Shown here: piece by piece, positions 10,796 through 22,648 of the stretch
How positions within the stretch are numbered: position 1 is the stretch's first letter
How the letters are laid out: every line of letters begins with the position of its first letter
Assembly (NCBI GenBank): GCA_942486035.1
Contig: CALNXK010000002.1
Span: forward strand, 4,877,501-4,941,500
Source: Porites lobata
Taxonomy: Eukaryota; Cnidaria; Anthozoa; Scleractinia; Poritidae
DNA: 64,000 nucleotides
Reading direction: 5' to 3'
The notes under the pieces: generated by a model
Told to the model about the DNA's origin: nothing
The model's input: the letters and a program-made list of their open reading frames with translations, nothing else
Databases searched by the model: none
Program-made: the position numbers and the translations under genes

Positions 10796-12641
10796 AAAAT
10801 TAGCTGCCTTTTTAAACTTCTAAAACCGCATTTTATAGGGCGCATACTTTCGAATTAAAGTCTATATCTAAATATCAATTATTGCTTCATTGGAAGAGCT
10901 TTGACAATATATGATCTTTTATACTCTACCCAGTTGTAGCAGGTGAAACAGAACTCATACTGACGTGCATTGTATCGATAGCCGAATTAGGTCAGAAATG
11001 CCTTGAAGCAGCATCCATACTAAAATATTAACCCTTAAACAGCTGCATCACTGCACACAGCGTTTGAATCATGAAGATATTTAATGTAATTCTTCCAAAC
11101 ACCTGTAGCCGTAATAAAAGACGAAAAAATTGTGAAGAATCAAGATGGCGGTGTCAAAGTGCCCTTGTTCGACCTTTACCAATGCCATGTTTAAATAGAT
11201 GCCAAGATCTCATTGGTTCCTAAGCATCAACTCATAGTACCTTCAACCTTATTGGCTCTTGCAACAAACATCCCAACATACAAAGCCACAAAGATATATA
11301 CGCTCACACCACTGACATGAGCTATTTTTTCAAAGTAGCTCAATAAAATTAGTAGTATAACAATTAATCAAATTCTTGATTAATCATGATTATGACCGTT
11401 TAGTTCAATTCAGGATTCTTTGCTTCCATGTTTCGATTTTGGTTCGATTTTTGCACACCTTTTCCAGGGTGCCCTCAGTGAGTTATTATATTCTAAAATA
11501 AGAATCCAGAACTCTTTAATGTGCGTTTTTGATTGATGAACAAAGACGATAGCAGTTCATGCGCTATTTTGTGTTGCCTGGTAAAAATACTGTCCTTCAA
11601 CCTCCCCTTGAGAATTTCCAAATAAGGCAATTAACCATGTGCGACACGCTCTTTATCAGTTCTCAAACATGGTGAAGAACCAAGCAACTGTAAATCCTCC
11701 TGTCTCTGTTACTATTCTTATATTGGGGGTTTAGGGTTGCATGCTGTTTACATTACGCGTTATGTTATAAGAATTAAGAAACATTGACATAATCGAATCG
11801 AAATCGAAAGGCAATAATCGAAATTGAATCGAATCGCAAGGAATATGAATCGTAATTCCCCCCTGAACAAAATAAAATAAAGTTAAAACTAATGATAGCA
11901 ATAACAAAAACTCCTACAAAAGATAAAATCAATAAAAATATTATAGCATTAATTATTGTACAATATTTAAAAATACTAAAAAAATTAAGCTAGAAAAGAC
12001 TGCCTTTATACTTGGGGATTTGCGTCTCCCTCATCAAGATTGACAGAGGTAGTCCAAAATAATGGATTGATCAATGCTGGCACCTTCCTTCTCTTCAACC
12101 CCTTCCCTGATCCGAAAATAAAGTTCATTACTTCTCTCTCGAGAATCTAGGGATCTTATACCGAGAGTTAGGAAATTGTAAGCTTCAACAAGTTATGCAT
12201 TGTTGTTTTCATAGTTAATAACGTCGCAGACTTAAATCTTGGTGTAAGGACATGATGTGGTCTTGATAATCAACTCCTGACCTTGCACAATCTAGCTAGG
12301 CCTTTCACTTCTTTTAATTCACAAGGTTACTTGCTCGTTGTTCGGTGGATTTGGCCTAAAAGAGCGAAAAATAGAAACATAGTCGCCAGCGCTGTACTCT
12401 ACTAATCCGGATTCTGCAATAAACGACAAGTTAAATACTGAAATATAAGACTTACCCGATAACGTCAAGTCATCAAATATTTTGTTAGAGGTCTTCGATT
12501 CGTAAGATATAGAATCAGACTCCTTTGCAGCTTGTCGATTATTCCTACCACAGTTTTTGGAAATTTTGAGCCATTCACCTGTCTACTCAAACTTTACAAT
12601 GTTTACAACAATATGCTACTAAAATTGATCGCTTCCAAGAC
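10796..12641. other. intergenic, no gene recognised
   Basis: AT-rich sequence with no supported exon. TCGATTTTGG / AATCGAATCGAAATCG-like motifs on opposite strands near 11440 and 11795 may be the ends of a decayed element. Confidence 0.4.
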
Positions 12642-13197
12642 TTAAGGTGGCTGAACACAGTTTTGCAGGCGGTCAGCGGTGACTCGAGTGACGGCGAAAA
12701 CGCAGTGGTACACAGAAGACGATTTCTCAAAATCTACTCATTAAAATTTTGTGATATTTGGCAGAATTTTTACTTTTATCGTATTTTAAATAATGACAAC
12801 TTTAAAATGGAATTTGAACAGATCATTTTTGTGACACATTTAATAATTACAGTGCAATTATATCATCGATTATCTGAAAACCCCTCTGTTAAAATTTGGT
12901 CAAATAAGTTTCGAATGGTAATGATTAATTATAGTAAGCTGAGTGCAAGTTTATAGGAAAATCTAATCAGCGAATTTTCTGTAAACTGAACAAAAGTGAA
13001 ATTTTAAGGCTGTATTCAATCGTTCATGTTGCCATGGAAACTACGAAAATGTCAAATTTTACCTGTCAATCAAAATCTTTCATCAATATATTTTCCACTT
13101 GCCAAGTTTCAGCTTGTGAGCTGCAACTCTTCTCGTGCCATAATTTGGCAAATGACGTATACTCAGAAACTGCCAAAACTGTGTTCAGCCACCTTAA
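12642..13197. mobile_element. TTAA-flanked MITE
   Basis: A 548-bp element with terminal inverted repeats GGTGGCTGAACACAGTTTTG (left, from 12646) and its complement ending at 13193. It is bracketed by TTAA on both sides (12642-12645 and 13194-13197). TTAA duplication is typical of piggyBac and Kolobok transposons. The ORF at 12663-12956 shows no transposase similarity. Confidence 0.8.
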
Positions 13198-14290
13198 AAA
13201 GACCCAAAATTGGGCCGTGCCAAGAAAACGACACAAGATCTGGCAGGCGCTTCGCCTGCCGTCTGTACCCTTCCCATGGTCCCTTGCGGTTCATCACCAG
13301 TCACTCGCGTTTCGCGCTCGCCTCTGCCATGCGAAAAACGAAGCGCCTGAGGAGGAGGCTGAATTTTACGCATGAACTCACCTGTCAAATTTTAACCAAT
13401 CAGAGCGTAAAAATTGGACGTGGAGCGTGACCAACACGTGACCATGGTTAGAAAAGGTCTTCCCCGCCTGTATTTTAAAAAAACTGGCTGAATTTTTGCG
13501 TCTGAGGTCAATTTGAAATCAAAATCGTAATAGTGCGGGGCAATACTGACATAAACACAACATATTTGATATGAATTTTAAAAAAAAGTAAACGTGAGCC
13601 TGCGATCATTTGAAAACGAGTAAATTGTCAGCGGATAACTTCAAAAAATACTCGACCTTGATGAGTCGACACCTGAGCCCGCGATACGGTCAGCGGATAC
13701 CCTGTTTTGACAGCTGTCAATTGATGTCAACATTGATGTGCAATCAGCTTTCTCCTGGGCTCCGAAAGTAGCTGGAAAGTGTGAGAGTAAACATTGGTAT
13801 GCCTGTGGTGCGGACGGACGGGCAGCGGGCGGTGTACGGTCACGTGATTACCAAATTTTCTGGGATGGGTAGATTTACTTACCCGCGCCAGAGCTCCGCT
13901 CTAATTCGTATTTCTGATTAAGGTCAAGCGAATGATCTCTAATTGATCTACAAATGCACCTTTGCAGCCCAATGTTACTTTTTAAAGGCGTCTTGGTTTG
14001 TTAACCAACAGCTGGAACACACCAGAACAACTTTGAGTAAGGTTTGCTATTTTAATAATTAGGAAGGAAAGTACTGTGAAAGATTACTCGCAAGTGCTAC
14101 CATACTTCTGTCAAAGAGATGAACATTATGTAAGCCCATGGAGGAGTTGTAACTGCCTAATTTCAGTACCCTGGGGTGGTCGGGAGAGGGGATCCTCGAA
14201 GAACATCCTCATTTTTTTCGATGGAGTGTTCGGATTTTTCCGGTCAGTTTATACCCTGTTGACGATTTCTTTTTTCCTTTCCCCCTAAAA
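13198..14290. other. intergenic, no gene recognised
   Basis: Contains overlapping ORFs at 13026-13430 on both strands in a GC-richer patch; none has a recognisable domain. A pyrimidine-rich stretch ending in AG near 14292 could be the splice acceptor of the zinc-finger exon that follows. Confidence 0.4.
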
Positions 14291-15143
14291 AGATGTAGAA
14301 GGTGTGGCAAGTGTTTTACTCGAGCAGGACACCTGAGGGCACATGAAAGAGTGCACATTGGGGAAATGCCTTATGAATATAAACGGTGTGGAAAGTGGTA
14401 CAGTCAAGCAGGACACCTAAGGAGGCATGAAAGAGTTCGCACGGGGAAAAAGCCTTATAAATGTAAACGGTGTGGCAAGCGTTTTAGTCAAGCAGGAAAC
14501 CTAAGGACACACTAGAGAGTCCACAGTGGGGAAAAGCCTTATGAATGTAAACGGTGTGGCAAACGTTTTAATCGAGCAGGGACGCTAAGGAGACATGAAA
14601 GAGTCCACACTGGGGAAAAGCCTTATGAATGTAAACGGTGTGGAAAGTGTTTTGGTGAAACAGGAACCCTAAGGAGGCATGAAAGAGTCCACACTGGGGA
14701 AAAGCCTTATGAATGTAAACGGTGTGGCAAATGTTTTAATCGTGCAGGGGCGCTAAGGAGACACGAAAGAGTCCACACTGGGGAAAAGCCTTATGAATGT
14801 AATTAAACGGTGTGGCAAATGTTTTAATCATGCAGGGGCGCTAAGGAGACATGAAAGAGTCCACACTGGGGAAAAGCCTTATGAATGTAATCGGTGTGGC
14901 AAGCGTTTTAGTCGTACAGGAAACCTAAGGACACATGAAAGAGTGCACACTAGTCAAAAGGTTCATGAAAAAAGGTCGTGTAAATGTTGGAAGAGAGCAA
15001 ACAATAGGAGTGAAGGGCTGCGATCAGTCATGATCACATCAGGTCACATCTGCTGGATTTGTCAAGAGGTTATGAGTAGTGAGGCTCTTCTTCTTCGACA
15101 CTATAAAAAACATATGAGACAGGTAGGTGAAGATGATCCATAA
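14291..15143 (+). pseudogene. C2H2 zinc-finger protein, disrupted terminal exon
   Basis: Encodes a Kruppel-type array of about eight tandem C2H2 fingers with the standard linker (H-E-R-V-H-T-G-E-K-P-Y-E-C) and a separate C-terminal finger (CWICQEV ... HYKKH) before TAA at 15141-15143. The frame is broken twice. There is an in-frame TAG at 14513-14515 inside finger 3, where the other repeats have a His-Glu codon pair. There is also a 4-nt insertion at about 14801-14805, giving TAA at 14804-14806 and a frame shift in finger 7. Finger 2 has lost its first Cys (Tyr) and last His (Arg). Zinc-finger arrays of this kind bind DNA in the nucleus. Upstream exons were not identified. Two lesions plus a degraded finger favour a pseudogene over sequencing error. 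Confidence 0.78.
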
Positions 15144-17242
15144 AGTTAACGAACATTTGGTTCTGTAAAGTGCCACCATACGGGCAATTTTTGTGGCAAT
15201 TTGATGCGATTTTGACTGTACTTTTCTATCGTTCGAGAACACTAGCGGCGGTGACATTTCTGCCAGAAGTTGCATTAAATGCGCCGAGCTCTAGCATAAC
15301 TGTTACAAAATCGAGACGGAATCTCCATACAGGAAAAATTGCTTGTAGAAGTGGCCCTTACTTTCGTTTCGTTTACGTAAGATTTGGTTAAGTATCGGTT
15401 GTAATTTTAACTGAGTCGTCTGACAGTGTTTGTGATAGGCGAGATAATGAATTATTGTAAATAGACTTTTGCATTTTTTTACCTGGACAGAAAAAAAAAA
15501 GAGAAAATTTTGATCTTAGGTGTGAGGAGAAAGAAGAAAAAACACGTCATCTGAGATAAGACTGTTTTGGGAAAGCTAATATCGTATAAAAGTGAGTTTT
15601 TAAGCTGCAGACGTTGGTATAATTCGTCCCTTTATCAAAGAGAATCTAGAGTTCTATCCTGACGAGTTGCGAGCGTGGATTGCGTATAAAGTGCGAATGT
15701 AACTTACAGTGTGTAAATATTGGTTGTCGTCGATCGACGCAAGCACTTGTCCGACTCCATCAGTAACCACTTATTCCCGCTCGGAATGTTTCACAAATTC
15801 TAGTGCCTGAATCGTTCTTTAAGCTTTACCTTACTCACCGAAATCTGAATTGTCTAGCCTTAGAAGTATCAGCTTAATTCTGCGCGCTCTATTTCAACTT
15901 ACCCAGTGACAATGATTTGAAGAAATAAATTTTTAGAATGGTCTCAAACCGGGTTCTTTAGGCTAGGTAGCCGACGGTTTTCTAGAGGGATAAAAAAGCT
16001 GCGAAAACGCCGGCGAAGCGCGCGCAAACAAGCGGTTTCTCTTTGTTTCTTCTCCATTCTGCTCGCGGCTTCGCTGCTTATTTTCGTGCTCGACAAACGA
16101 AATCGACAGCTACGCAGGCTGGGGCTCCGTGGTGCAGAAAAAGGGAAATGACAGGGTGCAAAGGGAGCTGAGCGAAGGACTGAAAATGGGAAAAGGGCGC
16201 CTTCACTTTTCCTATTCAATCCCTCGCTCGGTTTACTTTTTTTTCGCTTGCCTCGTTAATTCCCATTTTCCTCCACTAATGTGCGAACGGGCTAATGTAA
16301 GTGCGCATGACTTATAATTAATTATAAGACTACAAAATATAACATCGATTCTCTCCTTTCGACACCCTTTTCACTGTGAATTCCATTTGTCGTTGTAATG
16401 CTGTAGATTCTGTTCGATGGCATGTACAATAAGCCTATAATATCCTCATTCGCACAGTATTCCAAAAAGAGTTTTTTGTCAGACTGATGATGATCACCGC
16501 TGATACCTTATGTCTGTCATTCTTTGACTTACTCCTTGTTAATGCTCTCGGCTTCCCTGTTCTCGTACATTCGAAAAATCGTATTAAAATGAAAACTTTA
16601 GCTTGCGAAAAGCCTCCGTCAATCGATGCTGTTACTTCAAATCTTCGTTCCGCGCGTGAAATGAGGGAAGCTTCTCTGACAGGGCGCGGCATGAAAACAT
16701 AAAGCAGTTGAACGTCCACGAAAAACCCAGGTTTCAACCGAGAGAAAAAATCATACGAGACGCTCAATGAGAGTAGTGTGTACCTCAAATCTTTTCGAAT
16801 TAGCTGTAGCAAGGTTTTGTTATCTTTGGAGCATTTCTTAATTGAATAACAAATATCGTTGTTGTTTTGAAGTTGTTGCTAGGTGGTCAATGAATTCAGA
16901 CATAAGTTTTACACTAGTCCTCATTGGCCACTGGGCCCTTAGACCAGTCACGTTAGCCGTTAATGTCGATAAACTTGGTGGTGATCTTTCCATTGTAAGT
17001 AGATTATCAAGAAAGGAGATTTTAGAACCTCTGTATATAAGAACAATATCAAATAAACGTTCCATTTACATCCTTTGCTTTGACGTTGAATGCATTGTCA
17101 TGCGTGTGGCTTGTTTGCAAGTTTTTAAACTCTGTTTTCTCCCTGCATGTCAATGATGGTACAATGTATTTGGAGGCAAATGTTTCCTTGCCTGGGCCTC
17201 GAAGACAAACTGCTATTAGTTCACTTCACTACCGAAGACTTA
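15144..17242. other. intergenic, no gene recognised
   Basis: No supported exon. A GC-rich patch at 15955-16130 (aggctaggtagcc ... gctacgcaggct) looks like a short repetitive element, and its minus-strand ORF (15944-16219) is Arg/Ser-rich without domain similarity. Confidence 0.4.
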
Positions 17243-17342
17243 TTAACAATTATTCCTCGAGCCCGAATGTGCTCTGAGTCAATAGCCCACGATGCCGAAG
17301 GTTCTCGAGCTAATTTTTTTTATAGCAGTAAGATACCCCTTT

Positions 17343-17379
<37 letters not shown>

Positions 17380-17613
17380 CGTTCTGATTGGTTGAGCGAC
17401 TGCTAGGCTATATGTTATAGCCCACTAGTAGCGTGAAAGCGCCGGCTTTTTGGCTGCAAAAAAGGAGTTAAGTCTAGCTTTATCTAGCTAAAGTTGTTTT
17501 GTCTCGATATTGTTTTTCCAACTAGTTGGATTTTAGTAAAACAATTATGGCCTCATTGCCTCTGAGTCAATAGCCCATTCGGCCTTCTTCCTCATGGGCT
17601 ATTCGTGACTCAG

Positions 17614-17644
<31 letters not shown>
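17243..17644. mobile_element. TTAA-flanked foldback MITE with a nested MITE
   Basis: Terminal inverted repeats TTAACAATTATTCCTCGAGC (left) and its complement (right) continue inward with CCGAATG and the CTCTGAGTCAATAGCCCA motif. TTAA is present at both ends. Inside, a second inverted pair, AAAATCCAACTAGT near 17349 and its complement near 17519, marks a nested insertion. No coding capacity. Confidence 0.8.
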
Positions 17645-17647
<3 letters not shown>

Positions 17648-19101
17648 GTCTCTTGTTGGAGGAAAAAAAAACGTTTTGAGAAAGCAAGGCAAGGTTTAAC
17701 AAAAAAATAACTTCGGCCGTTTGAAAAAAAAACTTTGAGTGTTGTGTATGAAGATCTATGAATGAGCAACTCAACAGAATGTCGAAAATGTTTTTTCACT
17801 TCTAGTTTCATGATTGTTTTGCCCTGATTGATTAGTGGATAATAACCGCTTTTCTCGTTGGCCAACGGAGGGTTATAGCCTCCCCGCAGACGTCCTTTGG
17901 GCCGGTTCGTTTGTCACGCATTCATGAACGGAGGGTTTCATTTTTCACGCTTTTAAACATTTTGTGGAAAAACGGCTGTATTCACAGGCTATTTACTTTC
18001 CTTTCTTAAGAGTTCTATATATTTAAACAGAAACTAATAAGGGTTGAAACATGTAATTCCCGTTCAATGCTCGTGAATATTCATTTTTCTAAGTGGAAAC
18101 CGATTCGCGTGTTATCCGACTGTAACTTTAAATTATTGCTTCGAATCAATACCATATGTTTCTTCTGTAAGTTTCTGTCTTTCGGGCCGGGATCCGGTAA
18201 AAAGATAGATTCGGTGAATTCCGAAAATAATTAGTGCAAAGAGGCACGCAGCAACTTACAGGCTTCATAGTTCATATTTTGGCGAATTTGTCTACCCAAG
18301 CGATCCTAAAACGCTCAGCGCATAGCAATTCATTCCCAGCCTACTCAGGTTTCTGCAGTTGGCTATGGTTTTTTTCCAAGTGTAGCACATGTCGTGGGTC
18401 TTTGGTTATGGGTAGAGGTCGTGGGTCGTGGGTGTAGGTAAATGTCGTGGGTAAAAAAAAGTATAGAAAAAATAAAGTGACGTACCGTAATCGAAAAACA
18501 ACAACGCGATTATTTACCCCTTAGGCATTTTCACGTAGTAGTCGTGCACTGACGGCCTAAATAACGATTTAAAACCTCTATACAAACTCTTGTAATATTT
18601 CTGTTAAGCAACAACGATTAACGATTTAGCGATTCTCACTCGTGAGCTTTGGGTACCTGTACTATTTTTTGCTTTGCTGACCGCGGGAAAGGGGATGGGA
18701 CTGGTGTGTACGCAAAGATTTTCATTTAATGAATTTTACATCTTTCTGCTTTTTAATATAATTATTATTTTGGGTTCAATTTTTTAAATTTTTTTTTCAA
18801 TACTTTTTTATACCCTCGACATTTAGATCCATTTAGCTTTTTTTTTCTCGTCCCATGACCAACACAAATGCTAACATTCTCGACGCCAGTGCATACGCTT
18901 TTCACTCCACGCCGTCATGCGCGCACAAGAGCTCTGGGGTCGAGATTGGACCAACATGACGAATCCTAAATTGATGAAAAATACGCATGCACTACCCGTT
19001 CCAGTCTGCTGGCAGACCGATTCCACACCAAAAGAGGCGGCGTTTCGCGTTTACATGATGCCGTTGCGAAATTTCTTACCGGAGTGATCGTTCTTGCTCC
19101 G
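17645..19101. other. intergenic, no gene recognised
   Basis: No supported exon. GTCGTGGGT units are repeated imperfectly at 18390-18460. Confidence 0.4.
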
Positions 19102-19107
19102 ATACAA

Positions 19108-21455
19108 GAGGGTGCTAATGGCGGTACCCATTTCTCAGTTAACTACTATTTTTTCGGCCAAATATCAGTTAACTACTATTTTTTTGGCCAATTCTCAGTT
19201 AACTACTAATTTTGGTTAGCTATATTAACTTTCACTTTCCTACAGCGAATATTATTCCGTCATAACTCGAATTTTCCTTCTTTGAGCAAGTCTATCACTT
19301 TTGGGGGTAGCTGAAAAAATCAAGGTATAAATTTACATGAACTCTGCCACTAGTACAATTTATTAGTAACTGAAAATGTAAGTCGTATAACCATCAATAT
19401 GACACCAGCCTCATAGATCCAGACGCACCAGTCATGATCTCGTACTGATCTTCCCGACATGGTCATGCATGTCCTGCTATAAACTACTTCAAAGTCACCT
19501 TCCTTGGTACTTTAATGATCACTATCTGATCGGAATCAGTCTTGTACTTATCTGGTTGCTGTACGTCCTGTATCGTGTTGTTGGCCTAAGTTTCGATCCA
19601 TTTTTAATCCTTGTAATCCATTGCAACAGAGGACGAAAAACATTATCAATGCCAAAATATAGTCTTAAATAACAAAACTGGACCACTATTTTTGGAATTC
19701 AATTGGTGAATTCAATCACTGTTTGCACCCATGGGAGAGACATAGTTGAGAGTGCTGACAAAGGCGTGAAAGTATTTGACATGGGACAATTCGACTTTTA
19801 TTTTCTGAGTGTAGCCCTCTTCGAACTCGTAGTTCTTTTAAGCGATTCCTTTACTGTGGTTCTAAAGTCTTGGGCGTAGTTCAAAGAACTAAATGTTTTG
19901 TGTTGAAGTGAGAAACCGCATGTAGGTTTTCGAGCTGCGTTGTCAGAAGGTTTTTTTTTACCTCGATACAGATTTTGTTAGCATCCTCTTCCGCGTCCCG
20001 CAAAGTTACCTTTTTCGCAGACGTACCTCATTCGCGTTTTTCAAAAGCCTCATAAAGATATCCAAGGGTTTTAAGAAATGAAACTGCCCAAACTGTTTCA
20101 GTAAGACCGGTTTAAACACGATCATTTCTTTCTATTAGAAAGGTCTCAATAGTTAGACTGGCTCCAACATCGGTTACAAAAATGATTTCTCGTAAGTACA
20201 AATTCCATGTACCAGGGGCTGCGCAGGGGGAGGGGCCGGGGGGCCGGGGGGCCAGGCCCCCCCGCCCACCCTTGAAAAAAATAAAATAAATTAAATTGAA
20301 TTAAGAAAGACACATTTTCAAATAAAAGGAATCTTTGATGGAACAAGAATATTCAACTGCAGACCTCGCCGAAGAATCCAAGTTTATGATTAGTCCGTTT
20401 CGGTCCTATATCATGCATATGGTAAGCCTTAAAACGACTATCTCTTCAAACTCTGCACTTAGTCGTAGACTTCCGCGTTTTCCTGTAGTATATCCACAAA
20501 CAATGGAGACTTTTTTTTTTTACCAAGGTTCTCAAATCTGCACGGAGCTGCGACTTCTGAAAACAAATTGAACTCGATGACATAGACAACATGAAGTTTC
20601 AGGAATTACCTCGGCAGAGTATGATAAATGAAATTGTCCCGATCTGCAAGTTTCGGCTGGTAAATCCTGCAACCATCACAGCAGGAAAAGGTCCTTTTCG
20701 GCAGCTGGAAGGTTCAACAATGACTAAAGAAAAGTTCTAAACAGCCGCAAGGAGAGGACGGACAAACTTTTGAAGTAAATGAAACACGCGTAAATTATGA
20801 TTGTGCTGTGCATGGTTACACTTTTTTGTTACTAACCCCTTTCTTGTTAAACTATTAAAAAGAATGATTGATGAGTTGTAACTGTATTAAAAAATATTGA
20901 GTCGGCACCAACCCCACAAACCTCTCCCCCACCTCCCCAACTACACTTCAAAAGGGGTAGACGACCCCCGCACGTTGAAAGCTGCTCGGCGGGCCCTATG
21001 AACTTGAAAGAAAGACTGCTGATTTCTTTGAACCCTCAGAAATTCTTTTTAGCTAGAACCAATGTCAAGAGTCACAACTTTTTTATTTGAGTAATGTTTA
21101 ACTTAATTGACGATCTGTTGGGTCCGTGAAAACAGTATTTTCCTTTTCCGAACACAGAAATCTCGTTAATATCAGAACGACGAATTATTCGTTGAGTTGT
21201 CTACAACCAGCGCTTTGACTTACGCTTTCTATTTGTCAGGTACTACCCTGGTGTGCCTTTTGCACATAGTAATATCAGTTAATGTGCCACCTGGTCACCA
21301 GCGGGACAGACAAATGTCAGAAAATAACATTTCTGTTTGCAAAACTTTGTTCCTTTCATTAATATAATATCACTTAACTGTTAACTTTTCATTTATCAGT
21401 TAACTACTATTTTTTGGCCAAATATCAGTTAACTGTTAACCCCATTCGCACCCTC
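19108..21455. mobile_element. 2.35-kb non-autonomous DNA transposon, 6-bp target duplication
   Basis: Terminal inverted repeats GAGGGTGCTAATGG (left) and CCATTCGCACCCTC (right), flanked by ATACAA at 19102-19107 and 21456-21461. Just inside both ends are repeats of CAGTTAACTACTATTTTTTGG, a subterminal repeat arrangement typical of DNA transposons. No transposase frame is visible. It shares the GAGGGT terminus and the 6-bp duplication with the element at 22954-24355, so both probably belong to one superfamily. Confidence 0.75.
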
Positions 21456-21479
21456 ATACAACAACCGGAGTGAACTCAC

Positions 21480-21720
21480 GCTGTGACTCGCACCGGCATT
21501 TTGTGGTGGTATCATGTGAACAAATACAGAGCCCCGGTGTCATGTAAACACCCCCTAATTCCACTTTTTGTAGAGGCGAAAACACAAGACGACGACTTTC
21601 TTTTCCTCAATTTCGATACAGTCTTTAGAATAGAACACCAGAAACATTTGCTAACATTTGAAGAACTGAACGAGTTGGAATAAGCGGCATAGAGTTTGAA
21701 ACAGTGTGACATTTTCGTTG
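21480..21720. repeat. fragment related to a repeat in HTT intron 5
   Basis: The stretch around 21620-21710 (aacatttgctaacatttgaa ... gagtttgaaacagtgtgac) is similar to 44770-44840 inside a TIR element in HTT intron 5. It is probably a partial copy of the same repeat family. Confidence 0.45.
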
Positions 21721-21928
21721 TTGCCTATGCTCCCCATTTTTTTATGTCATGTCGTTTACCTAGTTTGAGTGGTAAATTATCTCTTTTTCTCCTTCCAAAT
21801 ACAGTACTTGCGAAAATGAATATTCGCGAGCATCGGACAAAGCAAATATATGAGAGTTACACGTTTTAACCCCTTACGAGTTTCTAATTAAATTCAGTTA
21901 CGCTCCATCTGATGACTGCAGCGAGACT

Positions 21929-22078
21929 AGACTGCAAAACAGTCGGTTTTTTTCTCAAAATCAGTAAAGAAATCGGTAAAGCGTGGCGTAAGAGTCTTAC
22001 GCGCGCGAAGCGCTCGAGCCTCATACTCCCGTAGGGCGTGTGAGGTGAGAGAAGAAAAACCGACTGTCTGTTTTCCAT
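21929..22078. mobile_element. short MITE
   Basis: About 150 bp bounded by imperfect inverted repeats: GCAAAACAGTCGGTTTTT on the left, and AAAAACCGACTG then TCTGTTTTCC on the right. The core is GC-rich (acgcgcgcgaagcgctcgag). It is non-coding. Confidence 0.6.
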
Positions 22079-22421
22079 ACAACGAGTTCGTTTCGACCAG
22101 GGGGTTCAAAAACGTCGTCGAGCTGTCAAAAATCTGTTCACAGCTCCGCCCTCTTTGTGAATTTGATACACTCGGTGATTGGTTTCGAGGGAGAATAGCG
22201 CGTGTTATAGTCTGCACTTTGCTTCGAATCTTGACACTGTAATCCAGTAATTCTAAAGCAGTTTTTAGCGTTGCTTCTCTGTGAAACGTAGTGTATATAG
22301 TGAAATGTAGTATATATAGTGGAAGTGGCAGTACGACAACAAAGCCTGTGCCTGCTCCTCGGAGAGGGAGAAAGCCACCACCCACAAAGTAACGAGCGGC
22401 AGATAATCAGAATGGTAAAAG

Positions 22422-22648
22422 TCAGTCAATTACCATCATGTCGCTTATTAACACAATGTTTTGGAATTCAGACCTAAACATGTTCATTGCAACCGGCTGC
22501 AGATCAAAATCTTCCATGAATCCATCGATATTAAAGCCACATCGATTAGTGATCTGAATTCTGTTCACCAGCCTTGCTTTCTGTTTGAACACGAAGAAAT
22601 AAAAGCGATGAATTCCTTGACCTGGTTGAGGGTTTGGTGGGTTGTATT
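22422..22648 (-). CDS. PEBP-like gene, terminal exon 4
   Basis: Starts after a cctag acceptor with two bases completing a Glu codon and ends at TGA (22424-22422). It encodes the YNPPNPQPGQGIHRFYFF block and the C-terminus of the family. Confidence 0.9.
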
